Origin: CALBZH01 sp964538515
GTDB lineage: Bacteria; Desulfobacterota; Syntrophobacteria; Syntrophobacterales; Syntrophobacteraceae
Direction of reading: 5' to 3'
Length of the DNA: 19,393 nt
NCBI GenBank assembly: GCA_964538515.1
Contig: CAZIEW010000084.1
Span: 1-19,393, forward strand
Below the pieces are notes generated by a model that did no database searches, was not told the DNA's origin, and worked only from the letters and a program-made list of their open reading frames with translations. The position numbers and the translations under genes were made by a program. Below, in pieces: positions 1 through 6,275 of the stretch; within the stretch, counting starts at the first letter, position 1, and each line of letters opens with the position of its first letter.

Positions 1-462
1 ATTCCCTTCCTGGTCTCTCATCTTGCTGTGAATATTCTTCGCCTCGATATACAAGAACGTCAGATGCGTGAGAATATCATAGATTTCACTGAAGCCACAC
101 GTGATGACAAAGCACATTTCCCGTTCACTGATACGATAGGATATCCTCCGGCGCTTCGCGGGCTGAAGCATCTCAAAGGGAGTGTCCCCCAGATCCTCCT
201 CCGAGGTCATCACAAAGCGGCTGCATTCCTCGATTCCCCTCGGGAGTCGATCCATGACGTATTCCAGCCCTTTGAGCTCGATGCTTCTGGGGTCGTTCAT
301 GGATCCATAGATCTCGGGGCTGAGCGTCTTCAGGGCATCCTGCAGGACCTGCCCGGAACGTCCGTTCATCTTGAAGCGACCGATCAACAGGAGCGCATCG
401 GCTGCGATCCTGAAATTGCGTATGGCCAATCTTCCCGCGTGTGAGCGTGAGGTTTCTTCCAT
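1..462 (-). CDS. Conserved hypothetical protein, C-terminus cut by window edge
   Basis: An open frame reads leftward from an ATG at 462 and is still open at base 1, giving 154 residues with no stop. The start is supported by a Shine-Dalgarno AAGGAAGGA at 468-476, 5 nt upstream. The protein begins MEETSRSHAGRLAIRNFRIA. It is soluble-looking, with no signal peptide or membrane segment. It has a segment rich in Arg/Ile around RRRISYRISEREMCFVIT and a later helical stretch EIYDILTHLTFLYIEAKNIH. The residue composition looks like a real conserved protein. I do not recognise the family with confidence; a vague resemblance to uncharacterised deltaproteobacterial families (TIGR04442-like) is memory only. 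It shares its strand with the dehydrogenase gene to the right, 131 bp away, and could be downstream of it in one transcript. No function is proposed. Confidence 0.72.
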   Translation of the reverse strand, partial: MEETSRSHAGRLAIRNFRIAADALLLIGRFKMNGRSGQVLQDALKTLSPEIYGSMNDPRSIELKGLEYVMDRLPRGIEECSRFVMTSEEDLGDTPFEMLQPAKRRRISYRISEREMCFVITCGFSEIYDILTHLTFLYIEAKNIHSKMRDQEGN

Positions 463-593
463 AAGGGTCCTTCCTTGACGGCCGAGCCGCCCTTCGAGGT
501 ACAGAAGCTCGACAGGAGCTCCCGGTCATAAGCGTCACGCCTGAGCAGGTTGCGGCCCCCCGTCACAGGCGCCCGGATCGAGATCGTCTCCTC

Positions 594-1352
594 TCACGGG
601 TAGCTTTGACCCGTGGGCCGGATCGTGATCTCGTTGACGTTCACATGGGGTGGCAGCGTGAGCAGCCAGTGAATCCCCTCGGCGATGGCCTGCGGCTCGA
701 GCAGCTTCCCGAATTGGGCAGCCGCGTTTCCGAAGTTTTCCGCATTGTAGCCGGCCACATCCTGGAATTCACTGAGCACGATACCGGGCATCACCAACGA
801 AACCCGAACCCCGTACGCGCAGATCTCCCGGCGAAGCCCCTCGGCGATGGCGCCGATTGCAAATTTGCTTGATCCGTAAAAGGCGCTGAAAGGCGAAACA
901 TTGCGTCCCACCACGGAGCCGATGACCACGATATCCCCACTTTTCTGTTGAGCCATGGCCTGGCCGGCCCGACGCATGAGGTGGGCGGCTCCCAGGACGT
1001 TGACCTGGTACATCTGCTCCCATTGGGATTCTTCACTGCTGAGGAGCCCTCCCGCCAGTCCGCGGCCGGCGTTCACGACAACGATGTCGATCCGACCTCC
1101 CCCGGCTTCCCAGCCCAAAGCGCGATCCAGCAGCGCATCGATGTCAGCCGTAACGCTTGCATCCCCCGGCACAGCCAGGGCTCTGCCCCCTTCCCTGACA
1201 ATTGTCGCGGCCAGCTCATCCAGGCGGTCTTTGCGACGGGCATTGACCACGACCGAGGCGCCTCCCCGAGCCAATGTAAGTGCGGTGGCGTATCCAATGC
1301 CGGAGCTCGCTCCGGTAATGACAGCGGTCTTACCCGAAAGCGGTCTATTCAT
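594..1352 (-). CDS. SDR family NAD(P)-dependent oxidoreductase (YdfG-like)
   Basis: A 252-residue classical short-chain dehydrogenase, the usual length for the family. The Rossmann cofactor motif TGASSGIG is at residues 13-20, the NAG motif at 94-96, and the catalytic Ser146, Tyr159 and Lys163 are all present (YGSSK). The dinucleotide region has Ala-Arg-Arg (38-40) after beta-2, which fits NADP preference; this is inference. The C-terminal VNEITIRPTGQ segment resembles the YdfG/3-hydroxy acid dehydrogenase branch, which oxidises small hydroxy acids or reduces carbonyls in the cytosol. The true substrate cannot be read from sequence. The ATG at 1352 has AAGGAG 8 nt upstream. It is divergent from the NTF2-like gene at 1639 across 286 bp. 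Enzyme class is secure; substrate is not. Confidence 0.93.
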   Translation of the reverse strand: MNRPLSGKTAVITGASSGIGYATALTLARGGASVVVNARRKDRLDELAATIVREGGRALAVPGDASVTADIDALLDRALGWEAGGGRIDIVVVNAGRGLAGGLLSSEESQWEQMYQVNVLGAAHLMRRAGQAMAQQKSGDIVVIGSVVGRNVSPFSAFYGSSKFAIGAIAEGLRREICAYGVRVSLVMPGIVLSEFQDVAGYNAENFGNAAAQFGKLLEPQAIAEGIHWLLTLPPHVNVNEITIRPTGQSYP

Positions 1353-1509
1353 GGGCGACTCTCCTTGTTCAAAGAGTAAGGGAGGAACGGTCCGAAGCCA
1401 AGAGAAACGAAAGCCATGATGCTACCGGATTATGGCCGATTTAGCTACCCGCAAGAAGGTCCGTATGATCGCGGATCGATAGAATCCGGCAAGACCTATT
1501 CACAAGACC

Positions 1510-1560
1510 ATGAAGCTTTTGAAGAAGTTTGCGGGAAGGTTTTCGCGGTGGTATATGTGA
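1510..1560 (+). other. Possible 16-residue cationic micro-ORF
   Basis: In the divergent intergenic region 1353-1638, ATG at 1510 to TGA at 1558 would encode MKLLKKFAGRFSRWYM, a strongly basic, amphipathic-looking peptide. No convincing Shine-Dalgarno precedes it, so translation is doubtful. It may be chance. The rest of the 286-bp region shows no clear promoter or RNA structure by eye. Confidence 0.12.
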
Positions 1561-1638
1561 CCTATCGGAGCGTGGTGCAGGGGATTCCCACTGAATGGTG
1601 GCGTACCGTGAGTTAACCCTCAATGGGGAATAGGGCGT

Positions 1639-1998
1639 ATGGCAGATCTGAGCAACAGGGTGGACCGGTTTTTTGAGCTCCTGAGCACCCAGAGACTGGA
1701 GCAAATGGGCGATTTCTTGACAGAAGAGGCACGTCTCTTCTTTCCGAAGACGCAGCCGCTCATCGGCAAAGAGAAAATCCTCAAGTTCTTTCAAGTACTT
1801 TTCCGGCAGTATCCTCAGCTCACTTTTGTCGTCGAGCACACCATCGCGCAGGACAACAAGGTCGCCGCCCATTGGAGAAACAAGGGAATCACGCGAAAGA
1901 ATGAGCCCTATGAGAATGAAGGGGTAACCTTGTTCTTCTTTGAGGAAGAGCGTGTCTCCATGATGAGCGACTTTTTCAAAGACACCGGAAAGTTTTGA
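1639..1998 (+). CDS. NTF2/SnoaL-like fold protein
   Basis: A 119-residue single-domain protein of the length typical for the cystatin-like alpha+beta (NTF2/SnoaL) superfamily. The N-terminal helix (RVDRFFELLSTQRLEQMGDF) leads into the usual acidic/hydrophobic LTEEARLFFP strand. It is followed by a GKEKILKFFQVLF helix and alternating beta strands (TFVVEHTIAQDNKVAAHWRN, then GVTLFFFEEERVSMMSDFF). Members include polyketide cyclases, ketosteroid isomerase-like enzymes and many proteins of unknown role; nothing here assigns a reaction. No signal peptide is seen. The Shine-Dalgarno is weak (GGGGAA about 10 nt upstream). It lies 58 bp before the gene at 2057 on the same strand, so the two could be cotranscribed. 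Fold assignment is fairly confident; function is unknown. Confidence 0.8.
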   Translation: MADLSNRVDRFFELLSTQRLEQMGDFLTEEARLFFPKTQPLIGKEKILKFFQVLFRQYPQLTFVVEHTIAQDNKVAAHWRNKGITRKNEPYENEGVTLFFFEEERVSMMSDFFKDTGKF

Positions 1999-2056
1999 AT
2001 ATTAGGAGCGGTCGACTCGCCAAGACACCGGCCAAGCTGATTCAGGGGAGAGAGAC

Positions 2057-2646
2057 ATGGGAAAGGATCTGATCAAGGTCGATGCGATTGGCATGAGCGA
2101 ACCGGACATAAGCCATATTCCCAAGAGCGTTGAAGGGGTGGACCTCGTTTTCTATGCACGCGAAATGGCCCATCTCCAAACCTATTTTCGCATCAACGCC
2201 AATACCAAGATCGCCTACTTTGACAGGTTCTATGGCCTCTCCGGCACCTTCAAAACGTACAAGAAGCGCAAGTGGGACGACGCCCAACGATTCGATCCCC
2301 TTAACCCGCTGCACCTGGGCTGGGGAGGAAGGGGAACCGCAGACGGCCTTGGCGGTCCGCCGAGCGTCGGCGACTTTCTGATCGGCCAACTGACTCCCTG
2401 GCTATTCGAGAAAGCGCTCCTCAGGACAAGTTATTTTGTGGCCCTGACCTGTGATGACAAGCACGTTCCCGCCTTGCGGAAGTATCTGCATCACCAAGAG
2501 CAGGCTCGAGTCTTCGCTTCATGGTCGACAAGAAATCCCGAGCCTGAAGAGGGAGCGGTGAATCGGATGACCATCGAGCAGTGGTCCAAGATCACAGGCC
2601 CCAAAAGGGCTTCGGTCACTTTCCAGCAGCTCTACGATGCCATGGC
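2057..2646 (+). CDS. Unrecognised protein, 3' end lost in assembly gap
   Basis: ATG at 2057 has a GGGGAGAG Shine-Dalgarno just upstream and opens a frame of 196 complete codons that runs into the N block. The protein has no signal peptide. Conspicuous Gly/Pro-rich and aromatic motifs look strongly conserved: YFDRFYGLSGTFKTYKKR, then GWGGRGTADGLGGPPSVGDF, then a TSYFVALTCDDKHVP stretch and a HHQEQAR segment. It carries one cysteine and no Fe-S motif, so it is not the N-terminus of the molybdopterin enzyme read after the gap. That family begins with a short cysteine-rich Fe4S4 segment about 50 residues long. I do not recognise the family. The neighbourhood suggests it may work with the molybdopterin oxidoreductase, but this is inference. 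The apparent 881-codon fusion is an artefact of the gap length. Confidence 0.7.
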
Positions 2647-2746
2647 NNNNNNNNNNNNNNNNNNNNNNNNNNNNNNNNNNNNNNNNNNNNNNNNNNNNNN
2701 NNNNNNNNNNNNNNNNNNNNNNNNNNNNNNNNNNNNNNNNNNNNNN
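2647..2746. other. Assembly gap of 100 N
   Basis: Exactly 100 ambiguous bases, the conventional placeholder for a scaffold gap of unknown length. Real sequence here may be shorter or much longer. It probably holds the end of the gene starting at 2057 and the start, with the CxxCxxxC Fe4S4 segment, of the molybdopterin oxidoreductase. Confidence 0.97.
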
Positions 2747-4702
2747 GAAAAACGGTTGTTCTGCCCCAAGCTGGCCGCCGCCCCGGATATCGTTTACTCG
2801 CCCGAGCGTCTGACGGTTCCGCTGATCCGGAAGGACGACGGCTCGGGCTTTCGTGAGGCGAGCTGGGATGAGGCCCTCGACCTGGTGGCTGCCCGCTTTC
2901 TCCATCATCGGAAGGAGTCGGGAGCCCAGTCGGTTGCCTGGCTGCGGGGCATGGCCGCCGACTGGGGAGCCCCCTGGGATTATCCCAATCGGCTCATGAA
3001 TGCTTTCGGCTCACCCAATACCATCGGAAACGGCTCCATTTGCTTCGTGGCCCGCGATTTCGCGCATTCCTACACCTATGGGTCCATGGCTTTCTCGGAA
3101 GCAAAAAACGCCCGATGCGTGATCGTCTGGGGCAAAAACGACGGAAACACCGCGCTGGGTGCGGCTGAGTCCATCCAGTATGCCAAGGAGCAGGGGGCAA
3201 CCCTGGTCGTCATCGATCCCGTGGAGACGGCCCTTGCCCGCAAGGCGGACCTCTGGCTGCAGATCAAACCGGGCCACGACGGACTCCTCGCCATGGCCAT
3301 GATCCACGAAATGATCGAGAACGGCTGGGTTGACTCCCAGTTCGTCGAGCACCACACCGTCGGCTTCGATCGGCTCAAAGCCGTCGCGGCCCGATACCCG
3401 GCCGAAGCCGTCGCGGAGAAGATTTGGCTGACGGCGGATCGGATCAGGGAGGTGGCGCGACTCTATGCCACCACGAAACCCTCCTCCATCATTGACGGCA
3501 ACGGTCTGGACATGCACCGCGAGGTGTTCGACACCACCCGGGCCATAGCCATGCTGAGGGCTCTGAGTGGAAATCTGGACAAACCGGGCGGCGACGTTCT
3601 GCCGCAGCCGATACCGGTCCGCAACATTCAGCTGAAAGATCGCCTCCCAGACAGCGTGGAGCCCATCACCCGCGACTACCCGCTGTTCAATACCTTCAGC
3701 GAGACCTGGGGCAACCAGGTCCAGGGCTGTCTCATCGATGCGATCCTCGACGGAGCCCCCTATCCGGTCAACATGGTGGTGGTCCAGACCGGCAACCCCG
3801 TGATCACCATGGCGGATTCAACACGGGCTCGGGAGGCGTTCACCAAGCTGGAAACGCTGGTGGTCATCGAGATGTTTCTGACCGAAACGGCCAAGCTGGC
3901 TGATGTCATCTTGCCGGCTGCCAGCTGCTTTGAAACGACCCAGCTCAACCGTTTCTCCATCCGCAACAATCCAATGCTTTTGCAAAACGCGGTGATCCCG
4001 CCCGTGGGGCAATCCTGGCCCAACTGGCGGATCGTTTTCGAGCTGGGCCGAAGGCTGGGGCTTGCCGCCGATTTTCCCTGGCAGACCGCCGAAGAGGCCA
4101 TCGATTATCAGTTGGAGCCCACGGGAGTCACCGTGGAAAAGCTGCGGCAGCACGGCAACGGCCTTCGAATCGAGGAGCTCCGGTACGAAAAATATAGGGA
4201 AGGCGGCTTCAAGACGCCTTCGGGCAAGGTTGAATTCTTCTCCGAACGACTGGCCGGAGCCGGATTGCCAGGCGTACCCTTTGAGCATGGCTTGGGCGAA
4301 GACCCGATCAGCTTCGCCGATCGAAGCGACGAATACCCCCTGCTGGGAATCAGCGGGAGCCGCGACATCCGCTTCACCAATTCCCAGTTTCGCAACATTC
4401 CCGCGCTGCTTGAGGGCGGCCCGGGCTGCGTGGTCGACATTCACCCCGAAGATGCCCGGCGCTATGACCTGAAGGAGGGGGACCCGGTGCGAATCGAATC
4501 CCCGAAAGGCGCCGTTGAAATGGCTGCGAGGCTTTCGACGACGGTGCGCCCCGGAATGGTCCGCCTCTCCTGGGGATGGGGCGAGCACGACCCGCGCGCC
4601 AATCTCAACACACTGACCGAGGACGAGCGGCGCGGTCCGACGACCGGCACATCCACCAGCAGAAGCTTCATGTGCCGACTGAGCAAACCGCAACGCCCTT
4701 AG
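2747..4702 (+). CDS. Molybdopterin (MGD) oxidoreductase, acetylene hydratase-like subgroup, N-terminus missing
   Basis: About 651 residues of a DMSO-reductase superfamily catalytic subunit. The visible part opens with RLFCPK, which fits the fourth Fe4S4 cysteine and following CPK(G) of the family. WDEALDLVAARF follows. The Cys in GNGSICFVARDFAHSYTYG sits where acetylene hydratase and related enzymes have the cysteine Mo/W ligand. MGD-binding segments include the VIWGKND region, VVIDPVETALARKADLWL, and PGHDGLLAMAMIHEMI. The C-terminal dinucleotide-binding domain includes FTNSQFRNIPALLEGGPG and VRIESPKGAVEMAARLSTTV, ending RLSWGWGEHDPRANLNTLT. The substrate cannot be told; similarity to acetylene hydratase and to phenylacetyl-CoA or thiosulfate/polysulfide reductase-type subunits is by motif only. 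No Fe-S or membrane-anchor partner gene follows. The start and first cysteines lie in the gap, so a Tat signal or the acetylene hydratase Asp cannot be checked. Confidence 0.88.
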   Translation, partial: EKRLFCPKLAAAPDIVYSPERLTVPLIRKDDGSGFREASWDEALDLVAARFLHHRKESGAQSVAWLRGMAADWGAPWDYPNRLMNAFGSPNTIGNGSICFVARDFAHSYTYGSMAFSEAKNARCVIVWGKNDGNTALGAAESIQYAKEQGATLVVIDPVETALARKADLWLQIKPGHDGLLAMAMIHEMIENGWVDSQFVEHHTVGFDRLKAVAARYPAEAVAEKIWLTADRIREVARLYATTKPSSIIDGNGLDMHREVFDTTRAIAMLRALSGNLDKPGGDVLPQPIPVRNIQLKDRLPDSVEPITRDYPLFNTFSETWGNQVQGCLIDAILDGAPYPVNMVVVQTGNPVITMADSTRAREAFTKLETLVVIEMFLTETAKLADVILPAASCFETTQLNRFSIRNNPMLLQNAVIPPVGQSWPNWRIVFELGRRLGLAADFPWQTAEEAIDYQLEPTGVTVEKLRQHGNGLRIEELRYEKYREGGFKTPSGKVEFFSERLAGAGLPGVPFEHGLGEDPISFADRSDEYPLLGISGSRDIRFTNSQFRNIPALLEGGPGCVVDIHPEDARRYDLKEGDPVRIESPKGAVEMAARLSTTVRPGMVRLSWGWGEHDPRANLNTLTEDERRGPTTGTSTSRSFMCRLSKPQRP

Positions 4703-5040
4703 GACAGCGTAGCGAATGTTTTCATTCCCCCTTCAGGGGGGCAGGGGGGTCTTGTCTCGCCCGGCACAATCATTTTGACGGACCACTGGGACTCGCCGTT
4801 GAAGACCTTAAGAACGGCTTGCCCTTGGTAGCTCGCTCAAGTAAAATGACGCTTCAGGCGTTGCGGGATACTCCGAACAACTGATTGCCGGTGATCGGAG
4901 CCTCTTGATCGGAGTCTTTTCACGTTCGGTTACCCTCTTTGATGTTGGACGGAGAGTTTGGCGATTGAGGCCGGTAGTTCTGTCCGTAAGGCTTCCGATG
5001 GTCCTCTGGTATCTGTAGGCGACCACAGAGAGGAGCTCAA
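4703..5040. other. Intergenic region with repeat copy, no convincing gene
   Basis: 338 bp between the molybdopterin enzyme and the small secreted protein. It begins with the G/C-tract repeat at 4704-4750. At 4870-4876 ACTCCGA can pair with TCGGAGT at 4909-4915, or its core CTCCGA with TCGGAG at 4895-4900; a CTTTT run follows. The hairpin is long-looped and weak, so I do not call it a terminator. A minus-strand frame across 4808-5065 has no coding character I trust. Confidence 0.5.
4704..4750 (+). repeat. G/C-tract palindromic repeat, copy A
   Basis: 47 bp starting ACAGCGTAGCGAATGTTTTC, then ATTCCCCC-TTCA-GGGGGG, CAGGGGGGT. The C-run/G-run pair forms a strong hairpin. Its first 28 positions match copy B inside recB (13283-13330, opposite strand) at 27 of 28, and the final 15 bases are identical; only the hairpin loop differs (TTCA here, ATGAA there). 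It sits 2 bp after the stop of the molybdopterin gene and could act as a transcript 3'-end stabiliser, as REP elements do; that role is inference. Confidence 0.8.
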
Positions 5041-5355
5041 ATGAGAAGATGGGTCTTTGCAGCATTGTTGGTCTTAGTCACCGGCTACACGGGCGTGTCG
5101 GTTGCGGAAGACACCACGTTCGACCCCGGCAGATCCACGCGAGTCACCATCCCAATCCTCAAGATTCCATTTGGAGCAATCCAGGATCCCGATGATGCGA
5201 AGAACAAGGAGGAGGTTCCCAAATTAAGAGAGAAGGATAAAAAGGAAAAAACCGAAGAGGAAATCAAGGAAGAAAAGAGGCAGGCGGCACTCGACAAAAA
5301 AGTCGATGATGCCATCAAAAAGGCGCGAGGAGAGCCAATAACGGAAGAGAAATAG
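5041..5355 (+). CDS. Small secreted Lys/Glu-rich protein
   Basis: 104 residues with a clear Sec signal peptide (MRRWVFAALLVLVTGYTGVSVAE, probable cleavage after the VSVA segment). A short Pro/Ile-containing stretch (RVTIPILKIPFGAIQDP) follows. The C-terminal half is almost entirely Lys, Glu, Asp and Arg, likely a single charged helix or disordered (KLREKDKKEKTEEEIKEEKR). The mature protein would be periplasmic. The ATG at 5041 is preceded by GAGGAGCTC, a good Shine-Dalgarno. It converges on the L,D-transpeptidase gene with only 21 bp between them. No family is recognised and no function is assigned. Signal peptide and ribosome site make it a credible real gene despite its low-complexity tail. 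Confidence 0.72.
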   Translation: MRRWVFAALLVLVTGYTGVSVAEDTTFDPGRSTRVTIPILKIPFGAIQDPDDAKNKEEVPKLREKDKKEKTEEEIKEEKRQAALDKKVDDAIKKARGEPITEEK

Positions 5356-5376
5356 CTTCTTGGAGCTTACGTCAAA

Positions 5377-6198
5377 CTAGTAAAGATCTTTTGTATCTTC
5401 GTCTTCCTCTTCTTCCTCCTCATCCTCTGTATCGTTTTCTTTTTGTTTGAAAGCTGCTCGGTTGACTATTTCGCCCGGTGTTCCTACTTGTGCCCAATTG
5501 TAAACCTCAATAGCGTTTTCATAGATCAATCGAATGCACCCATGGGAAGCCGCGTAGCTCGGAAGAATACCTCCATGCAAAAAATAATTCCCGAAGAGCC
5601 TTAATGAATAAGGCATCCACGCATTATCGTATTTTGTAGAGTAATGATTCCTTTCCTTGGATAAGATGACAAATCGTCTCGCCGGTGTTCCGTATCTTCC
5701 GGATGAAATCGGAAACAAATGCATCAGCTTTCCGTATTCATAAAGCCCAAGGCACTGTTCGCCGAGGTCAATCAGAATGAATTGCGGCAACCGGGAGATG
5801 GTCGCGATGTACTCGGGAAGAATCTTGGGCCTAATGGCATAGTTGAGTGGAACATAAATGAATTCTACATCCGTGCTGAGGCTATCCGGCCCGTCCACGA
5901 CGGCCATCGGCTCCAGCCGGTTGATGAGGGCGATACGCTGACGATAAAATTCAAAGTTGTGATCGAAGTATTTCACAAAGCGGCAGAAATAGCTGATGGA
6001 CTGCCCTTTGCGAAGAAATATTCTGAGGCATGGGACACCATCCACCTCAACGATTTCACGGTCGGTAGGAAATTTTAGAAGCTCGGCGTATAGCCTTCGG
6101 TCAATCGAAACGGGCTCGGCGAAAGCGGCCATGGAGAACGACGACAGAATTGCGAAAATGATCCCGAAGGAGAGCCCTCTCCTTGATTCATATCCCAT
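5377..6198 (-). CDS. L,D-transpeptidase (YkuD domain), exported, with polyacidic tail
   Basis: 273 residues from the ATG at 6198; a TTG at 6213 would add five residues but has no better ribosome site. An N-terminal signal peptide (GLSFGIIFAILSSFSMAAFA) sends it to the periplasm. The YkuD catalytic motif is intact: HGG near residue 208 and SHGCIRL at 218-224, with catalytic Cys221. Such enzymes make 3-3 peptidoglycan cross-links or attach proteins to peptidoglycan through a cysteine thioester. The segment before it (RQRIALINRLEPMAVVDG) resembles the LysM-like or ErfK N-region of related proteins. The last 20 or so residues are highly acidic (DTEDEEEEEEDEDTKD), unusual for the family. The base composition is less GC-rich than the neighbours. 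The charged partner gene converges from the left. Confidence 0.9.
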   Translation of the reverse strand: MGYESRRGLSFGIIFAILSSFSMAAFAEPVSIDRRLYAELLKFPTDREIVEVDGVPCLRIFLRKGQSISYFCRFVKYFDHNFEFYRQRIALINRLEPMAVVDGPDSLSTDVEFIYVPLNYAIRPKILPEYIATISRLPQFILIDLGEQCLGLYEYGKLMHLFPISSGRYGTPARRFVILSKERNHYSTKYDNAWMPYSLRLFGNYFLHGGILPSYAASHGCIRLIYENAIEVYNWAQVGTPGEIVNRAAFKQKENDTEDEEEEEEDEDTKDLY

Positions 6199-6275
6199 GA
6201 TTTCTCGACCCAATCCAGCAGTGAGATCGCAGCGGAAGCCGTTTCAGACCAACATCCTCGAACGCCGATCGGCCC

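Noticed and set aside
28..444. 138-codon plus-strand open frame at the left edge
   Set aside because: The minus strand carries a better frame with a good Shine-Dalgarno that runs off the edge; the plus frame is its shadow.
1416..1616. 66-codon plus-strand open frame between the dehydrogenase and the NTF2-like gene
   Set aside because: No convincing ribosome site, no motif, odd composition; probably chance in a divergent promoter region.
3818..4693. 291-codon minus-strand open frame opposite the molybdopterin gene
   Set aside because: Shadow of a strongly supported plus-strand gene.
4870..4920. Possible rho-independent terminator
   Set aside because: The stem is only 6-7 bp with a loop over 30 nt, has competing pairing, and is followed by a short T run; too weak to call.
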